NCBI RefSeq assembly: GCF_018598225.1
Contig: NZ_JAHESF010000039.1
Span: 1 to 62,207 of the forward strand
Origin: Chryseosolibacter histidinae
GTDB taxonomy: Bacteria; Bacteroidota; Bacteroidia; Cytophagales; Cyclobacteriaceae
Direction: 5' to 3'
DNA: 62,207 bases
Shown here: piece after piece, positions 26,168 to 35,953 of the stretch
Layout of the letters: each line of letters starts with the position of its first letter
How positions within the stretch are numbered: position 1 is the first letter of the stretch
Notes under the pieces: generated by a model
What the model was told of the DNA's origin: nothing
Seen by the model: only the letters and a program-made list of their open reading frames with translations
Database searches by the model: none
Translations under genes and position numbers: made by a program

Positions 26168-27370
26168 ATGAAAGTTTTATTGATCCATAATAAATATCAG
26201 CATGCGGGAGGAGAAGACCTGGTCTTTGAAATGGAGTCCGGTCTTTTACAAGACCACGGACATGTGGTGGAAAAGGTCATCTTCGATAACCATGACATCC
26301 GCGATTGGTTCTCGAAGTTGACAGCGGGCGTTGGAATCATTTATAACCGTCAGAGTGCCAAGGCACTTGAGAAGAGGATACGGGAAGTTGAGCCTGACGT
26401 TATACATGTTCATAACTTTTTCCCGCTGGCTTCTCCTTCTGTTTTATTCGCGGCCAAGCGGTTCAACATTCCTGTTGTTGTTACCCTTCACAATTTCAGG
26501 CTGATCTGCCCCAGCGGAGTTTTCCTTTACCACGATAAGATTTATGACCGCAGTTTGCATTCCGTGTTTCCGCTCGATGCAATCGTTAAAGGCGTGTACC
26601 GGAACTCGGTCATTGACACCGCGGCGGTTGCGCTCATGGCATCTTTTCACAACCTGGCCGGAACCTGGAAGAGCAAAGTAGACCGGTTCATTGTGCTGAG
26701 CCGTTTTGCCAAAAATACATTCAGCGAGTCGAAGGTCGGCATTCACGACTGGCAATTTGCCGTGAAGCCCAATTTCGCCGAAGATCATGGAACAGGTGGC
26801 GCTACCCGGGAGAATTTTTATCTGTATGCAGGCAGGTTATCCTCCGAAAAAGGCATCGGCCTGGCATTGGAGTCCGCGGCAGCGTTCGGGTTCAGCCTGG
26901 TTATTGTAGGCGACGGCCCATTGCGGGGCGAAGTGCAACGTTACGTGGCGCGGCACAGCAACATCCGCTGGTTTGGTTTTCAGCCCAAGGGTTGTGTGAT
27001 CAGCCTGCTCAAGCAATGCCGCGCGCTGATCGTGCCTTCGGTTTGTTATGAAGGATTTCCGCTGGCCGTGATCGAAGCCTTCAGCACGGGTACGCCGGTG
27101 ATCGCGTCGCGGCTGGGAAGCCTGGCGGAGATCGTCGCCGATAATGTTAACGGCCTCCATTTTACGGCAGGAGACAAAGACGACCTGTTCAGCAAGGTGT
27201 CGATGCTCGAGACACAGCCGGCCGTTTGCGAGCTCCTGCGGTATAATGCGCGGCAGACCTACCTGTGGCACTATACGCCGGAAAAAAATTACCAGATGCT
27301 CATGCGCATTTATCACGATGTAATGGAGCGCCAGGCTGTCGGTCAATCGTCCGTACTTACCCCTGCCTGA
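26168..27370 (+). CDS. Glycosyltransferase family 4
   Basis: 400 residues from ATG 26168 (MKVLLIHNKYQHAGGEDLVF); an ATG 33 bases upstream is possible but adds an unlikely leader. HVHNFFPLASPSVL and VVTLHNFRLICPSG are GT4 acceptor-side blocks common in exopolysaccharide loci. The donor side has YLYAGRLSSEKGIGLALE and PSVCYEGFPLAVIEAFSTGTPV with the E-x7-E pattern of retaining GT-B enzymes. It opens a five-gene operon that includes nucleotide-sugar enzymes. The donor is unknown. Confidence 0.9.
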   Translation: MKVLLIHNKYQHAGGEDLVFEMESGLLQDHGHVVEKVIFDNHDIRDWFSKLTAGVGIIYNRQSAKALEKRIREVEPDVIHVHNFFPLASPSVLFAAKRFNIPVVVTLHNFRLICPSGVFLYHDKIYDRSLHSVFPLDAIVKGVYRNSVIDTAAVALMASFHNLAGTWKSKVDRFIVLSRFAKNTFSESKVGIHDWQFAVKPNFAEDHGTGGATRENFYLYAGRLSSEKGIGLALESAAAFGFSLVIVGDGPLRGEVQRYVARHSNIRWFGFQPKGCVISLLKQCRALIVPSVCYEGFPLAVIEAFSTGTPVIASRLGSLAEIVADNVNGLHFTAGDKDDLFSKVSMLETQPAVCELLRYNARQTYLWHYTPEKNYQMLMRIYHDVMERQAVGQSSVLTPA

Positions 27371-27373
27371 CCC

Positions 27374-28396
27374 ATGGCCTCTCCCAATAAAAGTGTATTC
27401 TTTCCGTCAGCGTCAAACGCTTATCCCCTGGTTTCCATCGGCATCCCCACGTATAACGGTGGCGGAAGGATCCTCAAAGCTTTACGATCGGTCTGGGATC
27501 AGCATTATCCCAATATAGAGATCGTCATCTCCGACAATTGTTCGCAAGATCGTACGGCCGAGCTACTGGGCAGCCTGGTGGCTGAACACCGTGAGCTCAG
27601 GTACTACCGGCAGAGCAGCAATATCGGGCTGGTGGGCAACTTCGAATTTGTGCTTCGCCATGCGTCGGGAAAATATTTCATGTGGGTGGCCGATGATGAC
27701 GCCATCGAACCCGGGGTGCTGTTCCGGTATGTGTGGTTCCTCGAAAATCAACGCGCGTATTCACTGGTGTCGGGCTCCATCCAATACTGGAAAGGCAGCC
27801 AGCGAGCGCATGTTGAGAACGGCTTCACTTTCGAGCAACAGCGGGCGAGCCTCCGTTGCATTGGATTTTACGCCAAGGTTGTTTATGGCGGAATGTTCCA
27901 TGGCATGATGCGCAGAGAAATTGGTGAAGCGATCCCCTGCAGAAATGTGTTTGGCAACGACTATCATTTTGTGGCCAGCCTCGCTTTCGCGGGAAAGGTG
28001 AAGAACTTCGATTTCGTCGGGTACAACAAGTGGCTTGGGGGCACATCACGCGATAACAGGAAATACGTGAAGGTCTATGGCGAATCGTGGTTCACCGGCT
28101 ATTTCCCGCATGCAAAAATGGCTTACGACGCCTTTGCCGAGGTGATGTTCCGCTCTCCTGTATTCGGGCGGGTGGTGTTTCCCGAGCGTGTGTTCACAGC
28201 GTTGGGCGGCGCCGCGGGTATCCTCTGCAATTACGGCTTTACCATCCTGCCGTTCACCATCGGCGGCATCATCAAACGATCGCTCTTCCGGCTGGGGCGC
28301 GCGTGTTATGCGGGCTTCAGCAAATTATTCAGGTCACGCCAACCGGTGCAGGCCGCTTCATCGGCAAAAACAAACAACCCTGTCAATCAAACTTAA
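27374..28396 (+). CDS. Glycosyltransferase family 2
   Basis: 340 residues. [20 protein letters not shown] and [17 protein letters not shown] form the nucleotide-binding part (SDN in place of DDG), and [12 protein letters not shown] is the DxD metal site. A C-terminal hydrophobic patch ([19 protein letters not shown]) may touch the membrane. It starts three bases after the GT4 stop and is co-transcribed. One sugar transfer in repeat-unit assembly is the likely role. Confidence 0.87.
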   Translation: MASPNKSVFFPSASNAYPLVSIGIPTYNGGGRILKALRSVWDQHYPNIEIVISDNCSQDRTAELLGSLVAEHRELRYYRQSSNIGLVGNFEFVLRHASGKYFMWVADDDAIEPGVLFRYVWFLENQRAYSLVSGSIQYWKGSQRAHVENGFTFEQQRASLRCIGFYAKVVYGGMFHGMMRREIGEAIPCRNVFGNDYHFVASLAFAGKVKNFDFVGYNKWLGGTSRDNRKYVKVYGESWFTGYFPHAKMAYDAFAEVMFRSPVFGRVVFPERVFTALGGAAGILCNYGFTILPFTIGGIIKRSLFRLGRACYAGFSKLFRSRQPVQAASSAKTNNPVNQT

Positions 28397-28406
28397 AATT
28401 CTCTAT

Positions 28407-29243
28407 ATGAAAGCAGTGATATTCGCAGGCGGTTACGGTACAAGGATCAGTGAAGAAAGTGGGATCCGTCCCAAGCCCATGGTGGAGGTCGGCAACAAGC
28501 CGATCCTCTGGCATATCCTCAAGATCTATTCTCACTTTGGCATCAATGATTTTATCATATGCTGCGGTTACAAATCGTATGTGATCAAAGATTACTTCGC
28601 CAATTATTTTTTGCATAGCGCTGACGTTACGTTCGACATGGGCCTCAACAACATGGAGATCCACAGCAATGCTTCCGAGCCATGGAAGGTGACGCTCGTA
28701 GAGACCGGTGAAGACACCATGACCGGCGGCAGGCTGAAGCGGGTAAAAGATTATATCGGCGATGAGACGTTTTGCCTCACGTACGGAGACGGCCTCAGCA
28801 ACCTTGACATCCGTGCCCTGATCACTTTTCACCAGCGTCAGCACACGCTGGCCACATTAACAGCGGTGCGGCAGCCTGGACGCTTCGGTGTATTTACGCT
28901 GGCGCAGGACGAGGTGCTTGTACACCAATTCCAGGAGAAACCCCTCAACGGTGAAACACCCTGGATCAACGGAGGTTTTTTTGTATGCGAGCCGTCGGTC
29001 ATCGACCTGATCGAAGACGATGCTACCGTTTGGGAGCGCGATCCCCTCGAGAAACTTGCGCGATCGGGCAATCTTTCGGCTTTCAGGCATGCAGGCTTCT
29101 GGCAGCCCATGGATACCCTGCGTGATAAATACTATCTCGAAGACCTGTGGAAATCCGGCAAGGCACCCTGGAAGGTGTGGGATAAAAGGGTCAATGGCAC
29201 CCACAGCAAAGACGCGGTTGAAAAAGTGCTGGCTTACGTTTGA
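28407..29243 (+). CDS. rfbF: Glucose-1-phosphate cytidylyltransferase
   Basis: 278 residues from ATG 28407; longer frames overlap the GT2 gene. [20 protein letters not shown] and [17 protein letters not shown] form the signature of sugar-nucleotide cytidylyltransferases, and GDGLSNLDI and WINGGFFV are further RfbF blocks. It makes CDP-glucose from CTP and glucose-1-phosphate, the entry to CDP-dideoxy and branched sugars. The usual next enzyme, CDP-glucose 4,6-dehydratase (RfbG), is not in the window, although an RfbC-like epimerase and a SAF-domain oxidoreductase follow at once. It is about 20 residues longer than the common 257. Confidence 0.9.
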   Translation: MKAVIFAGGYGTRISEESGIRPKPMVEVGNKPILWHILKIYSHFGINDFIICCGYKSYVIKDYFANYFLHSADVTFDMGLNNMEIHSNASEPWKVTLVETGEDTMTGGRLKRVKDYIGDETFCLTYGDGLSNLDIRALITFHQRQHTLATLTAVRQPGRFGVFTLAQDEVLVHQFQEKPLNGETPWINGGFFVCEPSVIDLIEDDATVWERDPLEKLARSGNLSAFRHAGFWQPMDTLRDKYYLEDLWKSGKAPWKVWDKRVNGTHSKDAVEKVLAYV

Positions 29244-29251
29244 TCGCACTT

Positions 29252-29815
29252 ATGATCTTCACCGAAACAAAGTTAAAAGGCGCTTTTATTATCGACGTGA
29301 AACGCCTTGAAGATGAGCGCGGCTTTTTTGCACGCGTCTGGTGCCGCAGGGAATACGAGCAAATGGGACTGAACGCCGAGCTTGTTCAGGCGAGTATGTC
29401 TTACAACAAACAAAAAGGAACGCTGCGTGGCCTGCACTTTCAGATGCCTCCCTATGCGGAGACCAAAATTGTGCGCTGTACTTCCGGGATGATCTATGAC
29501 GTGATCGTGGACCTGCGGCCGGAATCAGAAACATACCTGCAGTGGATCAGCGTGGAGCTGAGCGGCGAGAACGCCCGGATGTTGTATGTGCCCGAGGGAT
29601 TCGCGCATGGCTTCATCACGTTGGAAGACCACACCTCCATTCAATACATGGCGGGCCAGTATTATACATCGGGCGCAGAAACTGGCATCCGCTATGACGA
29701 TCCGGCCCTCAACATTCATTGGCCCGTTGCACCCTCCGTTATCTCTGAGCGCGACCTGCGCCATCAACCTTATCATCCTGTGTTAATACAAGAAAAAATA
29801 ACCAACCCGATATGA
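29252..29815 (+). CDS. dTDP-4-dehydrorhamnose 3,5-epimerase family (RfbC-like)
   Basis: 187 residues from ATG 29252. The cupin fold is recognised from LRGLHFQMPPYAETKIVRC (active-site His), YDVIVDLRPES (Asp/Arg), LYVPEGFAHGFITL and YDDPALNIHWP. The sequence is that of the RmlC superfamily, but no RmlA, RmlB or RmlD lies in the window. Next to RfbF it may epimerise a CDP-4-keto-6-deoxy sugar rather than the dTDP form. Its stop is overlapped by the next start (ATGA). Confidence 0.87.
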   Translation: MIFTETKLKGAFIIDVKRLEDERGFFARVWCRREYEQMGLNAELVQASMSYNKQKGTLRGLHFQMPPYAETKIVRCTSGMIYDVIVDLRPESETYLQWISVELSGENARMLYVPEGFAHGFITLEDHTSIQYMAGQYYTSGAETGIRYDDPALNIHWPVAPSVISERDLRHQPYHPVLIQEKITNPI

Positions 29816-31134
29816 TCATAGTAGATACTGCGCTCGCCAAAAGACATGAAGAGAAGAATCCCGTACGTGTGGCCCTGATAGGCGCGGGGTTTATGGGAAA
29901 AGGCATTGCCTTGCAGATCATCCAGTCTGTGCCCGGCATGATGCTCGTGGCTATCTTTAACCGTACCCTCGAAGGAGCCATCAGCGCGTACCATGACGCG
30001 GGCATCGACGATTACGTGATCACCGGCAGCCGCAGCGTGCTGGAGGAACGGATCCTGCAGGGGAAATACACCATTGTGGAAGATCCGTCCATACTCTGCA
30101 CCGCTGACCATATCGATGCCGTCATCGAAGTTACGGGCGCCGTAGAGTTCAGCGCGCGGGTGGTATACGAGGCCATCAGGAACCGGAAACATGTGGTGAT
30201 GATGAATGCCGAGCTTGACGCTACCGTTGGCCCGATACTGAAAATGTATGCGGACAGGGCAGGGGTTGTGTTTACAAACGTGGATGGCGACCAGCCAGGT
30301 GTACAGATGAACCTTTACCGGTTTGTCAGGTCGATTGGTGTAAGGCCTGTGCTCTGCGGCAATATCAAAGGGCTTCACGATCCTTACCGCAATCCAACCA
30401 CGCAGATCGGGTTTGCTAAAAAGTGGGGGCAACGCCCTTCGATGGTCACATCGTTTGCCGATGGTTCCAAGATCTCGTTCGAGCAGGCGCTGGTGGCCAA
30501 CGCAACGGGCATGTCTATTGGCCGAAGAGGAATGTTCGGGCCGGCCGTTGAACCGGGAACGCCGCTGAAGGAAGCGTTGAAGCTATTTCCTTTCTCGGCG
30601 CTCGAAAATGGCCAGGGCATTGTAGACTATGTAGTGGGTGCGGAGCCAGCCCCCGGTGTATTTGTGGTGGGCATGCATGATCATCCGGTGCACAAACATT
30701 TTCTCAACCTGTACAAGCTGGGAGAAGGCCCGTTGTATCTGTTCTACATTCCGTATCACCTCTGCCACTTCGAAGCGCCGCTCACCTGCGCAAGGGCTGT
30801 GCTGTTCCATGACGCTGCCATCGCTCCCGCCGGAGCACCCAGGGTAGACGTTGTGTGTACGGCCAAGATCGATCTGAAAGCAGGAGAAAAGATCGATGGC
30901 ATTGGCGGTTATATGACCTACGGCCAGTGCGAAACCGCGGAGATCACCTATGAGCAGCACCTGCTGCCGATGGGCCTCGCCGAAGGATGTGTTCTGAACC
31001 GCGACATCGCCCGCGACGAAGTGCTCACCTATCTCGACGTGACCATGCCACGCGGCCGTTTTTCAGACCAATTGCGGCGTGAGCAGGATGAATATTATCA
31101 GCTGCAGCTTAACCCTAACCCTCAAAGGGTTTAA
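29812..31134 (+). CDS. NAD(P)-binding oxidoreductase with SAF domain (COG4091, homoserine dehydrogenase-like)
   Basis: 440 residues. The N-terminal Rossmann motif is VALIGAGFMGKGIALQI; the middle resembles homoserine dehydrogenase (EVTGAVEFSARVV, NAELDATVGPILK). Near the C-terminus a SAF domain is suggested by KIDLKAGEKIDGIGGY and GCVLNRDIARDEVLTY. Relatives occur in O-antigen loci beside RfbF and 3,5-epimerase genes, where their exact reaction is not settled. Cytoplasmic, last gene of the operon. Its stop TAA lies within a 29-nt palindrome and its end overlaps the convergent SGNH gene by four bases. Confidence 0.8.
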   Translation: MIIVDTALAKRHEEKNPVRVALIGAGFMGKGIALQIIQSVPGMMLVAIFNRTLEGAISAYHDAGIDDYVITGSRSVLEERILQGKYTIVEDPSILCTADHIDAVIEVTGAVEFSARVVYEAIRNRKHVVMMNAELDATVGPILKMYADRAGVVFTNVDGDQPGVQMNLYRFVRSIGVRPVLCGNIKGLHDPYRNPTTQIGFAKKWGQRPSMVTSFADGSKISFEQALVANATGMSIGRRGMFGPAVEPGTPLKEALKLFPFSALENGQGIVDYVVGAEPAPGVFVVGMHDHPVHKHFLNLYKLGEGPLYLFYIPYHLCHFEAPLTCARAVLFHDAAIAPAGAPRVDVVCTAKIDLKAGEKIDGIGGYMTYGQCETAEITYEQHLLPMGLAEGCVLNRDIARDEVLTYLDVTMPRGRFSDQLRREQDEYYQLQLNPNPQRV

Positions 31135-31147
31135 AACCCTTTGAGGG
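31119..31147. terminator. 29-nt palindrome, bidirectional terminator inside two convergent genes
   Basis: Arms CCCTCAAAGGGTTT and AAACCCTTTGAGGG around a single A. Both stop codons lie at the centre (TTAA at 31131-31134): TAA of the oxidoreductase on the plus strand and TAA of the SGNH gene on the minus strand. The arms therefore encode the C-terminal residues PQRV and ALKGF. The same palindrome occurs at 47327-47355. A bidirectional terminator is the simplest reading. Confidence 0.75.
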
Positions 31148-32099
31148 CTATTTCACTACTATTTGCTTTACGAAGATCTTCTATCAGCAGCTGCGTTCTG
31201 ATCTGTGCGCCGGCTTTTGTGAGGTGATAGGGTGTGTCGAAGATCAGCTCGTCAGGCATTTTATAACGCTCCGGGTTCCCCAGTAAAGTAAAACCTTTTG
31301 ACTTGAGCGAGTGCTCGATCCGGCTGATCTGGCTGCGTTGGTTGGCGAATGATTCATCCTGAAAAGCGGGAAACGTTACGAACAATTTGGCGCCCCGTGC
31401 TTCCACCTGCTTTCTGTATTCGTAGAGTGCGTCAATGGCCTGCTCATTGAAACGCTGGTCGATGCGGGCGTAGGGTGCTACATCAATTTTTTCCATGGTC
31501 CAGTGCCGCGACATATCGCCGTATTGATTAAAGGCAACACGTTTGTATACGATCTCATCGAGCGTGGCTTCCTGCCCGGGCGATTCTTCGCGGGGAAGGT
31601 ATTGCGTGAGCTTGAACTTGCTGAAGGCATACCGTGGCAGGAATGCCAGCTGGGTGGAGAGCTGCTTGCCGCGCAGCTTCAGCATTTCACCTGGCGCGGT
31701 TTCCATGATAACGCGGATCAGATAATCTTCGCCATAGGCAGCATCACCGTAGAACTGTGTGTATTCGGGACAAACAATCACCACATCGCCAGGCCTGATG
31801 CCATCGAGTGAATGGTCGAGCATGTAGAGCAGGCCCAGCGCACCACTGATGCCCGTATTCACAGGGTTGAGGTGCAGGGAGTCTTTCAGGATCTGGCTGT
31901 TGATGCTGAAGCTGGTGTTCGAGCCGCCCACCAGCACAATACGGGGCGATGGCGTATTCTTTAAAAGCGAGTCTTTATCGATCTTGGAAAAAAGGAACGA
32001 CTCCCGTGCCGTACGCGAGGCAGGTATCAGCACACCGATGGCCATCAGCAGCACGAAGCCCGCAATGAAGAGAAGAAGTTGCTGGAGGAATGTTTTCAT
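31131..32099 (-). CDS. SGNH-like protein, partner of MBOAT O-acetyltransferase
   Basis: 322 residues. An N-terminal helix (FLQQLLLFIAGFVLLMAIGVLI) anchors it in the inner membrane with the rest in the periplasm. IVLVGGSNTSFSIN is the SGNH block I with Ser nucleophile, and DTPYHLTKAGAQIRTQLL is the Asp-x-x-His block near the C-terminus. MBOAT proteins often have an adjacent SGNH or DltD/AlgX-like protein that passes the acetyl group to the polysaccharide. The MBOAT gene lies 10 bp upstream, so O-acetylation of the exported glycan is likely. Confidence 0.8.
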   Translation of the reverse strand: MKTFLQQLLLFIAGFVLLMAIGVLIPASRTARESFLFSKIDKDSLLKNTPSPRIVLVGGSNTSFSINSQILKDSLHLNPVNTGISGALGLLYMLDHSLDGIRPGDVVIVCPEYTQFYGDAAYGEDYLIRVIMETAPGEMLKLRGKQLSTQLAFLPRYAFSKFKLTQYLPREESPGQEATLDEIVYKRVAFNQYGDMSRHWTMEKIDVAPYARIDQRFNEQAIDALYEYRKQVEARGAKLFVTFPAFQDESFANQRSQISRIEHSLKSKGFTLLGNPERYKMPDELIFDTPYHLTKAGAQIRTQLLIEDLRKANSSEIALKGF

Positions 32100-32109
32100 A
32101 ACTCGCTGC

Positions 32110-33573
32110 TTAGAATTGGAAATAAATGAATTGCTGCTCTTTGCCTGCGTAAAGGAAGATGATCACAGCGATGGAGTAATAGAACGCCCAGCGAACCGGT
32201 TTGCGCCACCCGAGACTGAAGTGTTGTATGGCATACTGGCTGTCCCTTCCGATCCACTCGAGCACGATGAACGCGGCAATGAGGAAGTGAATGGCGAAGC
32301 CCGTGTTTACATGGATAAAGGTCCATGCTTCGCGGTAAGCCGCGGGATCGGTGAGGCCTCCGAACATACGCTCGAGGTAGGAGAGGGCGTGCTGCATATT
32401 TTCTGCGCGGAAGAAGATCCAGGCGATGAGTGTCAGGCTGAAAGTGATGATCATGCCGGCCAGCTCCCTGGCGGAAGGCAGCAGGTGCCCCTGTGCAGCG
32501 ATGGCGATGTTGTCGCGATTTTTGTGTGCCAGCATTAGCGGGAGAAAGTATAATGCATTGAGCGCGCCCCAGGCAATGAACGTCCAGTTGGCGCCATGCC
32601 AGAAGCCGCTTACCAGGAAGATGATGAAGATGTTCCGGATCTTGATCACGGCGCTTCCCTGGCTGCCGCCCAGCGGAATGTAAACGTAGTCGCGAAACCA
32701 GGTCGACAGTGAGATGTGCCACCGTCGCCAGAACTCACCGATGTCCCTTGAGAAGTACGGATAGGCGAAGTTGCGCATGAGCTCGAACCCGAACAGCCGC
32801 GCCGTGCCCAGGGCAATGTCTGAATATCCGGAGAAATCACAATAGATCTGGAAGGCGAAGAATAACGCGCCCAGCACCAGGGTTGGCCCGGCGTACGAGG
32901 AAGAATTGTCGAAGATCATGTTGGCGTAAATGGCGCAGTTATCGGCGATCACCATCTTTTTGAAAAATCCCCAGAGCATTTGCCGCAAGCCATTGACGGC
33001 CTGGTCATGGTTGAAATATCTTTTCACATGAAATTGCGGGAGCATATGGGTGGCGCGCTCGATAGGACCGGCTACCAGCTGTGGAAAGAAGCTCACAAAT
33101 GCTGAGAACGTTATGAAGTCCCTGGCGGGCTCCAGCTTCCGCCGGTACAGATCCATGACGTAGCCAAGGGTTTGAAAGCTGTAGAAGCTGATGCCCACCG
33201 GCAGGATGATCTTCAACGAATCTGGTTCTACTTTTTTTCCGAAGAATGAAAATGCATCGACAAAATTCTGGAGAAAGAAATTATAGTATTTGAAGAAGCC
33301 CAGCATGCCGAGGTTTACGATGAGGCTGATCCACAGCAGCATTTTTCTGTTCCGCGGATGGTTCTCCTTTCCAAGGTAAATGCCTACGCAGAAGTCGACG
33401 AAGCTGCTGAAGAATAAAAGTACCAGGAACCGGAAGTCCCACCATCCGTAGAACAGGTAGCTGGCCAGCACGATGAGCAGGTTCTGCAGCCGCAGGTTCC
33501 TGTTGGTGACAAACCAGTACAAGACAAATACAATGGGCAGGAAGATAGCGAAGTCGAGCGTATGGAACAGCAT
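32110..33573 (-). CDS. MBOAT-family membrane O-acyltransferase (AlgI-like)
   Basis: 487 residues from the ATG at 33573 (MLFHTLDFAIFLPIVFVLYW); a longer frame runs into the WecG-like gene and is rejected. The MBOAT signature is IGEFWRRWHISLSTWFRDYV followed by YIPLGG, and the catalytic His lies in SGFWHGANWTFIAWG. About ten membrane helices, with the usual N-terminal AlgI pattern (LIVLASYLFYGWWDFRFL). It should move acetyl groups across the inner membrane for modification of the exopolysaccharide, together with the SGNH protein encoded next. Confidence 0.93.
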   Translation of the reverse strand: MLFHTLDFAIFLPIVFVLYWFVTNRNLRLQNLLIVLASYLFYGWWDFRFLVLLFFSSFVDFCVGIYLGKENHPRNRKMLLWISLIVNLGMLGFFKYYNFFLQNFVDAFSFFGKKVEPDSLKIILPVGISFYSFQTLGYVMDLYRRKLEPARDFITFSAFVSFFPQLVAGPIERATHMLPQFHVKRYFNHDQAVNGLRQMLWGFFKKMVIADNCAIYANMIFDNSSSYAGPTLVLGALFFAFQIYCDFSGYSDIALGTARLFGFELMRNFAYPYFSRDIGEFWRRWHISLSTWFRDYVYIPLGGSQGSAVIKIRNIFIIFLVSGFWHGANWTFIAWGALNALYFLPLMLAHKNRDNIAIAAQGHLLPSARELAGMIITFSLTLIAWIFFRAENMQHALSYLERMFGGLTDPAAYREAWTFIHVNTGFAIHFLIAAFIVLEWIGRDSQYAIQHFSLGWRKPVRWAFYYSIAVIIFLYAGKEQQFIYFQF

Positions 33574-33584
33574 AGTTCTGGGTG

Positions 33585-34364
33585 TTATAATGTCTGCGTA
33601 TTTTGAAACGAACGCTTCCGCACCAGCGACAGGATCATGTGCCGGAGGGTGATGAACAGGAACAGCGTGTTGGTGTAGGCATAACGTTTCCAGAGGCGGC
33701 CGGGCTCGGTCCACAGGCGATGCGCCCACTCCAGTCCGGCGTGTTGCATCCATCGCGGGGCCCTTTCAATTTCTCCTGCATAGATCCGGAAAGCCTGGCC
33801 CATCCCCAGCATGCAGGTGTTGATCTTCCCCACATGCGAGGCCATGTACTTTTCCTGCTTGGGGCATCCGAGCGCGACGAACATGAGATCGGGGCTTAAC
33901 GCATTGATCAAAATGTTGATGGCCATCTCTTCACGTGGTGTGGGGTCGTGGAACGGAGGCGCATAATATCCGGCGATCTTTAGCGCGGGGAATTCCATCG
34001 CTGCCCTGGCGGTGATCTTCTGCAGCACAGCTTCAGTGGATCCGTAAAAGAAAACTTTTTTCTGGCGCAGTGCGGCTTCCTTCAACAGGTCGGGAAAGAT
34101 ATCCGGGCCGCTGATCTTCGGCTGCTTCAGGCGATTGAAAAGGCGGAGCCATACGGCGATCGGTTTCCCGTCAGGGGCAACGATGTCGGCACCGTTCACC
34201 ACCTGATTGAACTTTTCATCGCGGTAGCAGGTGGTGATCATGTGAACGTTGGCAAAGCACACATACGAAGACGGCCTTGTCTCCGACAGCCCCATGATGT
34301 TGCCGATAAAGTCGCGATAGGAGCCCGACGAGATCTGTGTTTTGAACAGCGTTGCCCTGGTCAT
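33585..34364 (-). CDS. WecG/TagA/CpsF-family glycosyltransferase (GT26)
   Basis: 259 residues. Family blocks are VNGADIVAPDGKPIAVWLR, FFYGSTEAVL, DLMFVALGCPKQEKYM and GMGQAFRIYAGEIERAPRWM followed by LEWAHRLW. GT26 enzymes commonly add the second sugar (ManNAc, ManNAcA or glucose) to an undecaprenyl diphosphate-linked sugar at the inner leaflet. It lies between the initiating sugar-phosphate transferase gene (12 bp upstream) and the MBOAT gene (11 bp downstream), which fits a second step in repeat-unit synthesis. Confidence 0.93.
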   Translation of the reverse strand: MTRATLFKTQISSGSYRDFIGNIMGLSETRPSSYVCFANVHMITTCYRDEKFNQVVNGADIVAPDGKPIAVWLRLFNRLKQPKISGPDIFPDLLKEAALRQKKVFFYGSTEAVLQKITARAAMEFPALKIAGYYAPPFHDPTPREEMAINILINALSPDLMFVALGCPKQEKYMASHVGKINTCMLGMGQAFRIYAGEIERAPRWMQHAGLEWAHRLWTEPGRLWKRYAYTNTLFLFITLRHMILSLVRKRSFQNTQTL

Positions 34365-34376
34365 GTTGCGCTCCGT

Positions 34377-35762
34377 TTAGTAGGCTGCCTTTTCGCCGCG
34401 GAAGATATTGAGGACCGTCAGGCAGATGATCTTCAGGTCGAGCGCAAAGCTCCAGTTCTCCATGTACATAACGTCGTATTCAACACGTTTCTCCATCTGC
34501 GATATTTCCTTCGTTTCGCCGCGATAACCGTTTACCTGTGCGTAGCCGGTAATGCCGGGGGTGACAAAGTGTCGTACCTTGTATTTTTTGATGAGGCGTG
34601 AATATTCATCCTGCTTGCTGATGTGCGGCCGCGGACCCACCACAGACATATTGCCCAGCAGCACATTGATAAACTGCGGCAGCTCGTCGAGGTTATACTT
34701 GCGCAGGTATTTGCCCACCCTTGTAACGCGGGGGTCGTTCCGCGTGGCCTGCTGATCCGGTGTATTGTTCACATACATGGTCCTGAACTTGTAACACTCG
34801 AACAGTTTGTTCTTCTTTCCCCGGCGCAGCTGTTTGAAAACGATGGGGCCTTTGGAGTCGAGCCTGATCAGCAGCGCGATCACCGGCGTGGCTACCAGCA
34901 GTACGGTGGAGATGATGAACAAAGAGAACACGATATCGAAGACCCTTTTCAATCCGGCGTTGATGCTGATGCCCAATGGCTCGTTGCGTGTGGTGAGCAC
35001 CGGCGTGGAATTGTAAATGAACACGTGGTGATTTTCTGTCACCACCGTGCCGAAGTCAGGCACTATTCTCAGGTAGATGTAATGATCGTCGGAGAATTTT
35101 GCCAGGTTCTTGATCAGCCTCTGATTATAGAGGGGAAGAGCGTAATATATTTCCTCTATGTTCTCCGCCAGGCAGTATTCGGGCACCTTGTTGATAGAGC
35201 CCTTCACCAGCTTGGCGTTTACCAGTGACGTGTCGGGGCTGTCGTCGAAGAAACCTTTGAAACAGTAACGGGGATAATCCTGCGAAATGAAAAAATTGTA
35301 GAGCTCTTTTCCTGAACGTGTGGCGCCGATGATGATCACGTTGCGCTGGTCAAAACCCGAAAACTCGAAATATTTGCCGATGAGCTTGAGAGTGATCCGG
35401 GCGGCGACGATCAGCACCGTGGTGGATACGTAGGTGAACACGAAGAACCTGACGCCGATCTGGAATGACTGAACGGAATACAGGATGGCCAGCAGCAGCG
35501 TGATGTGCACAAAGAGCGTGCTGATCAGCTGTTTGCCGACGCTCTTGAGCACGCTGAACTTGTTGATCCTGTAGATCTCGTTGATGAAACCCGCCACGAT
35601 CCAGATCAGGGCGAACACGAGAAAGAGCGCCGTATACCGGAAGTCCGAAATGCCTTCGGCGAAGTGAAGCCCTTTGGCGAGGGTGAAGACCACCTGGATG
35701 ATGTAAAAGTCAACAATGAAGATCAGCACTTTGATGATGCGGGAGTAGTACTTGTCGTCCAT
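34377..35762 (-). CDS. Undecaprenyl-phosphate sugar phosphotransferase (WcaJ-like initiating enzyme)
   Basis: 461 residues. Four N-terminal membrane helices (for instance [18 protein letters not shown]), a central CoA-binding-like domain ([17 protein letters not shown]) and a C-terminal catalytic bacterial sugar transferase domain: [46 protein letters not shown] and [25 protein letters not shown]. These enzymes place the first sugar-1-phosphate (often glucose or galactose) on undecaprenyl phosphate. It is the first gene of a four-gene minus-strand operon that also holds the GT26 enzyme and the acetylation pair. Confidence 0.93.
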   Translation of the reverse strand: MDDKYYSRIIKVLIFIVDFYIIQVVFTLAKGLHFAEGISDFRYTALFLVFALIWIVAGFINEIYRINKFSVLKSVGKQLISTLFVHITLLLAILYSVQSFQIGVRFFVFTYVSTTVLIVAARITLKLIGKYFEFSGFDQRNVIIIGATRSGKELYNFFISQDYPRYCFKGFFDDSPDTSLVNAKLVKGSINKVPEYCLAENIEEIYYALPLYNQRLIKNLAKFSDDHYIYLRIVPDFGTVVTENHHVFIYNSTPVLTTRNEPLGISINAGLKRVFDIVFSLFIISTVLLVATPVIALLIRLDSKGPIVFKQLRRGKKNKLFECYKFRTMYVNNTPDQQATRNDPRVTRVGKYLRKYNLDELPQFINVLLGNMSVVGPRPHISKQDEYSRLIKKYKVRHFVTPGITGYAQVNGYRGETKEISQMEKRVEYDVMYMENWSFALDLKIICLTVLNIFRGEKAAY

Positions 35763-35953
35763 ACAATTTCAGGGTCAGGGTTGCTGTTGGTTTTTCGCTT
35801 GTGGTGAGGGGCTCACGCGTTTTTTACTAAGCTTCAAAGTAAACTGCAAACACGGCGGTCAAGAATGACTACAATCATCGCAGGCAAAAATTTTCCTCAT
35901 GGTCAGAAAAGGTAGCGGTCTGTAACATTGCCCTGAATCAAAACACTATCATC

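Noticed and set aside
33574-33753. N-terminal extension of the MBOAT gene by 60 codons
   Set aside because: It lies in another frame of the WecG-like gene and has no hydrophobic or family character; the ATG at 33573 gives the standard MBOAT N-terminus.
34623-35228. 201-codon plus-strand frame opposite the WcaJ-like gene
   Set aside because: Antisense to a strongly conserved catalytic domain.
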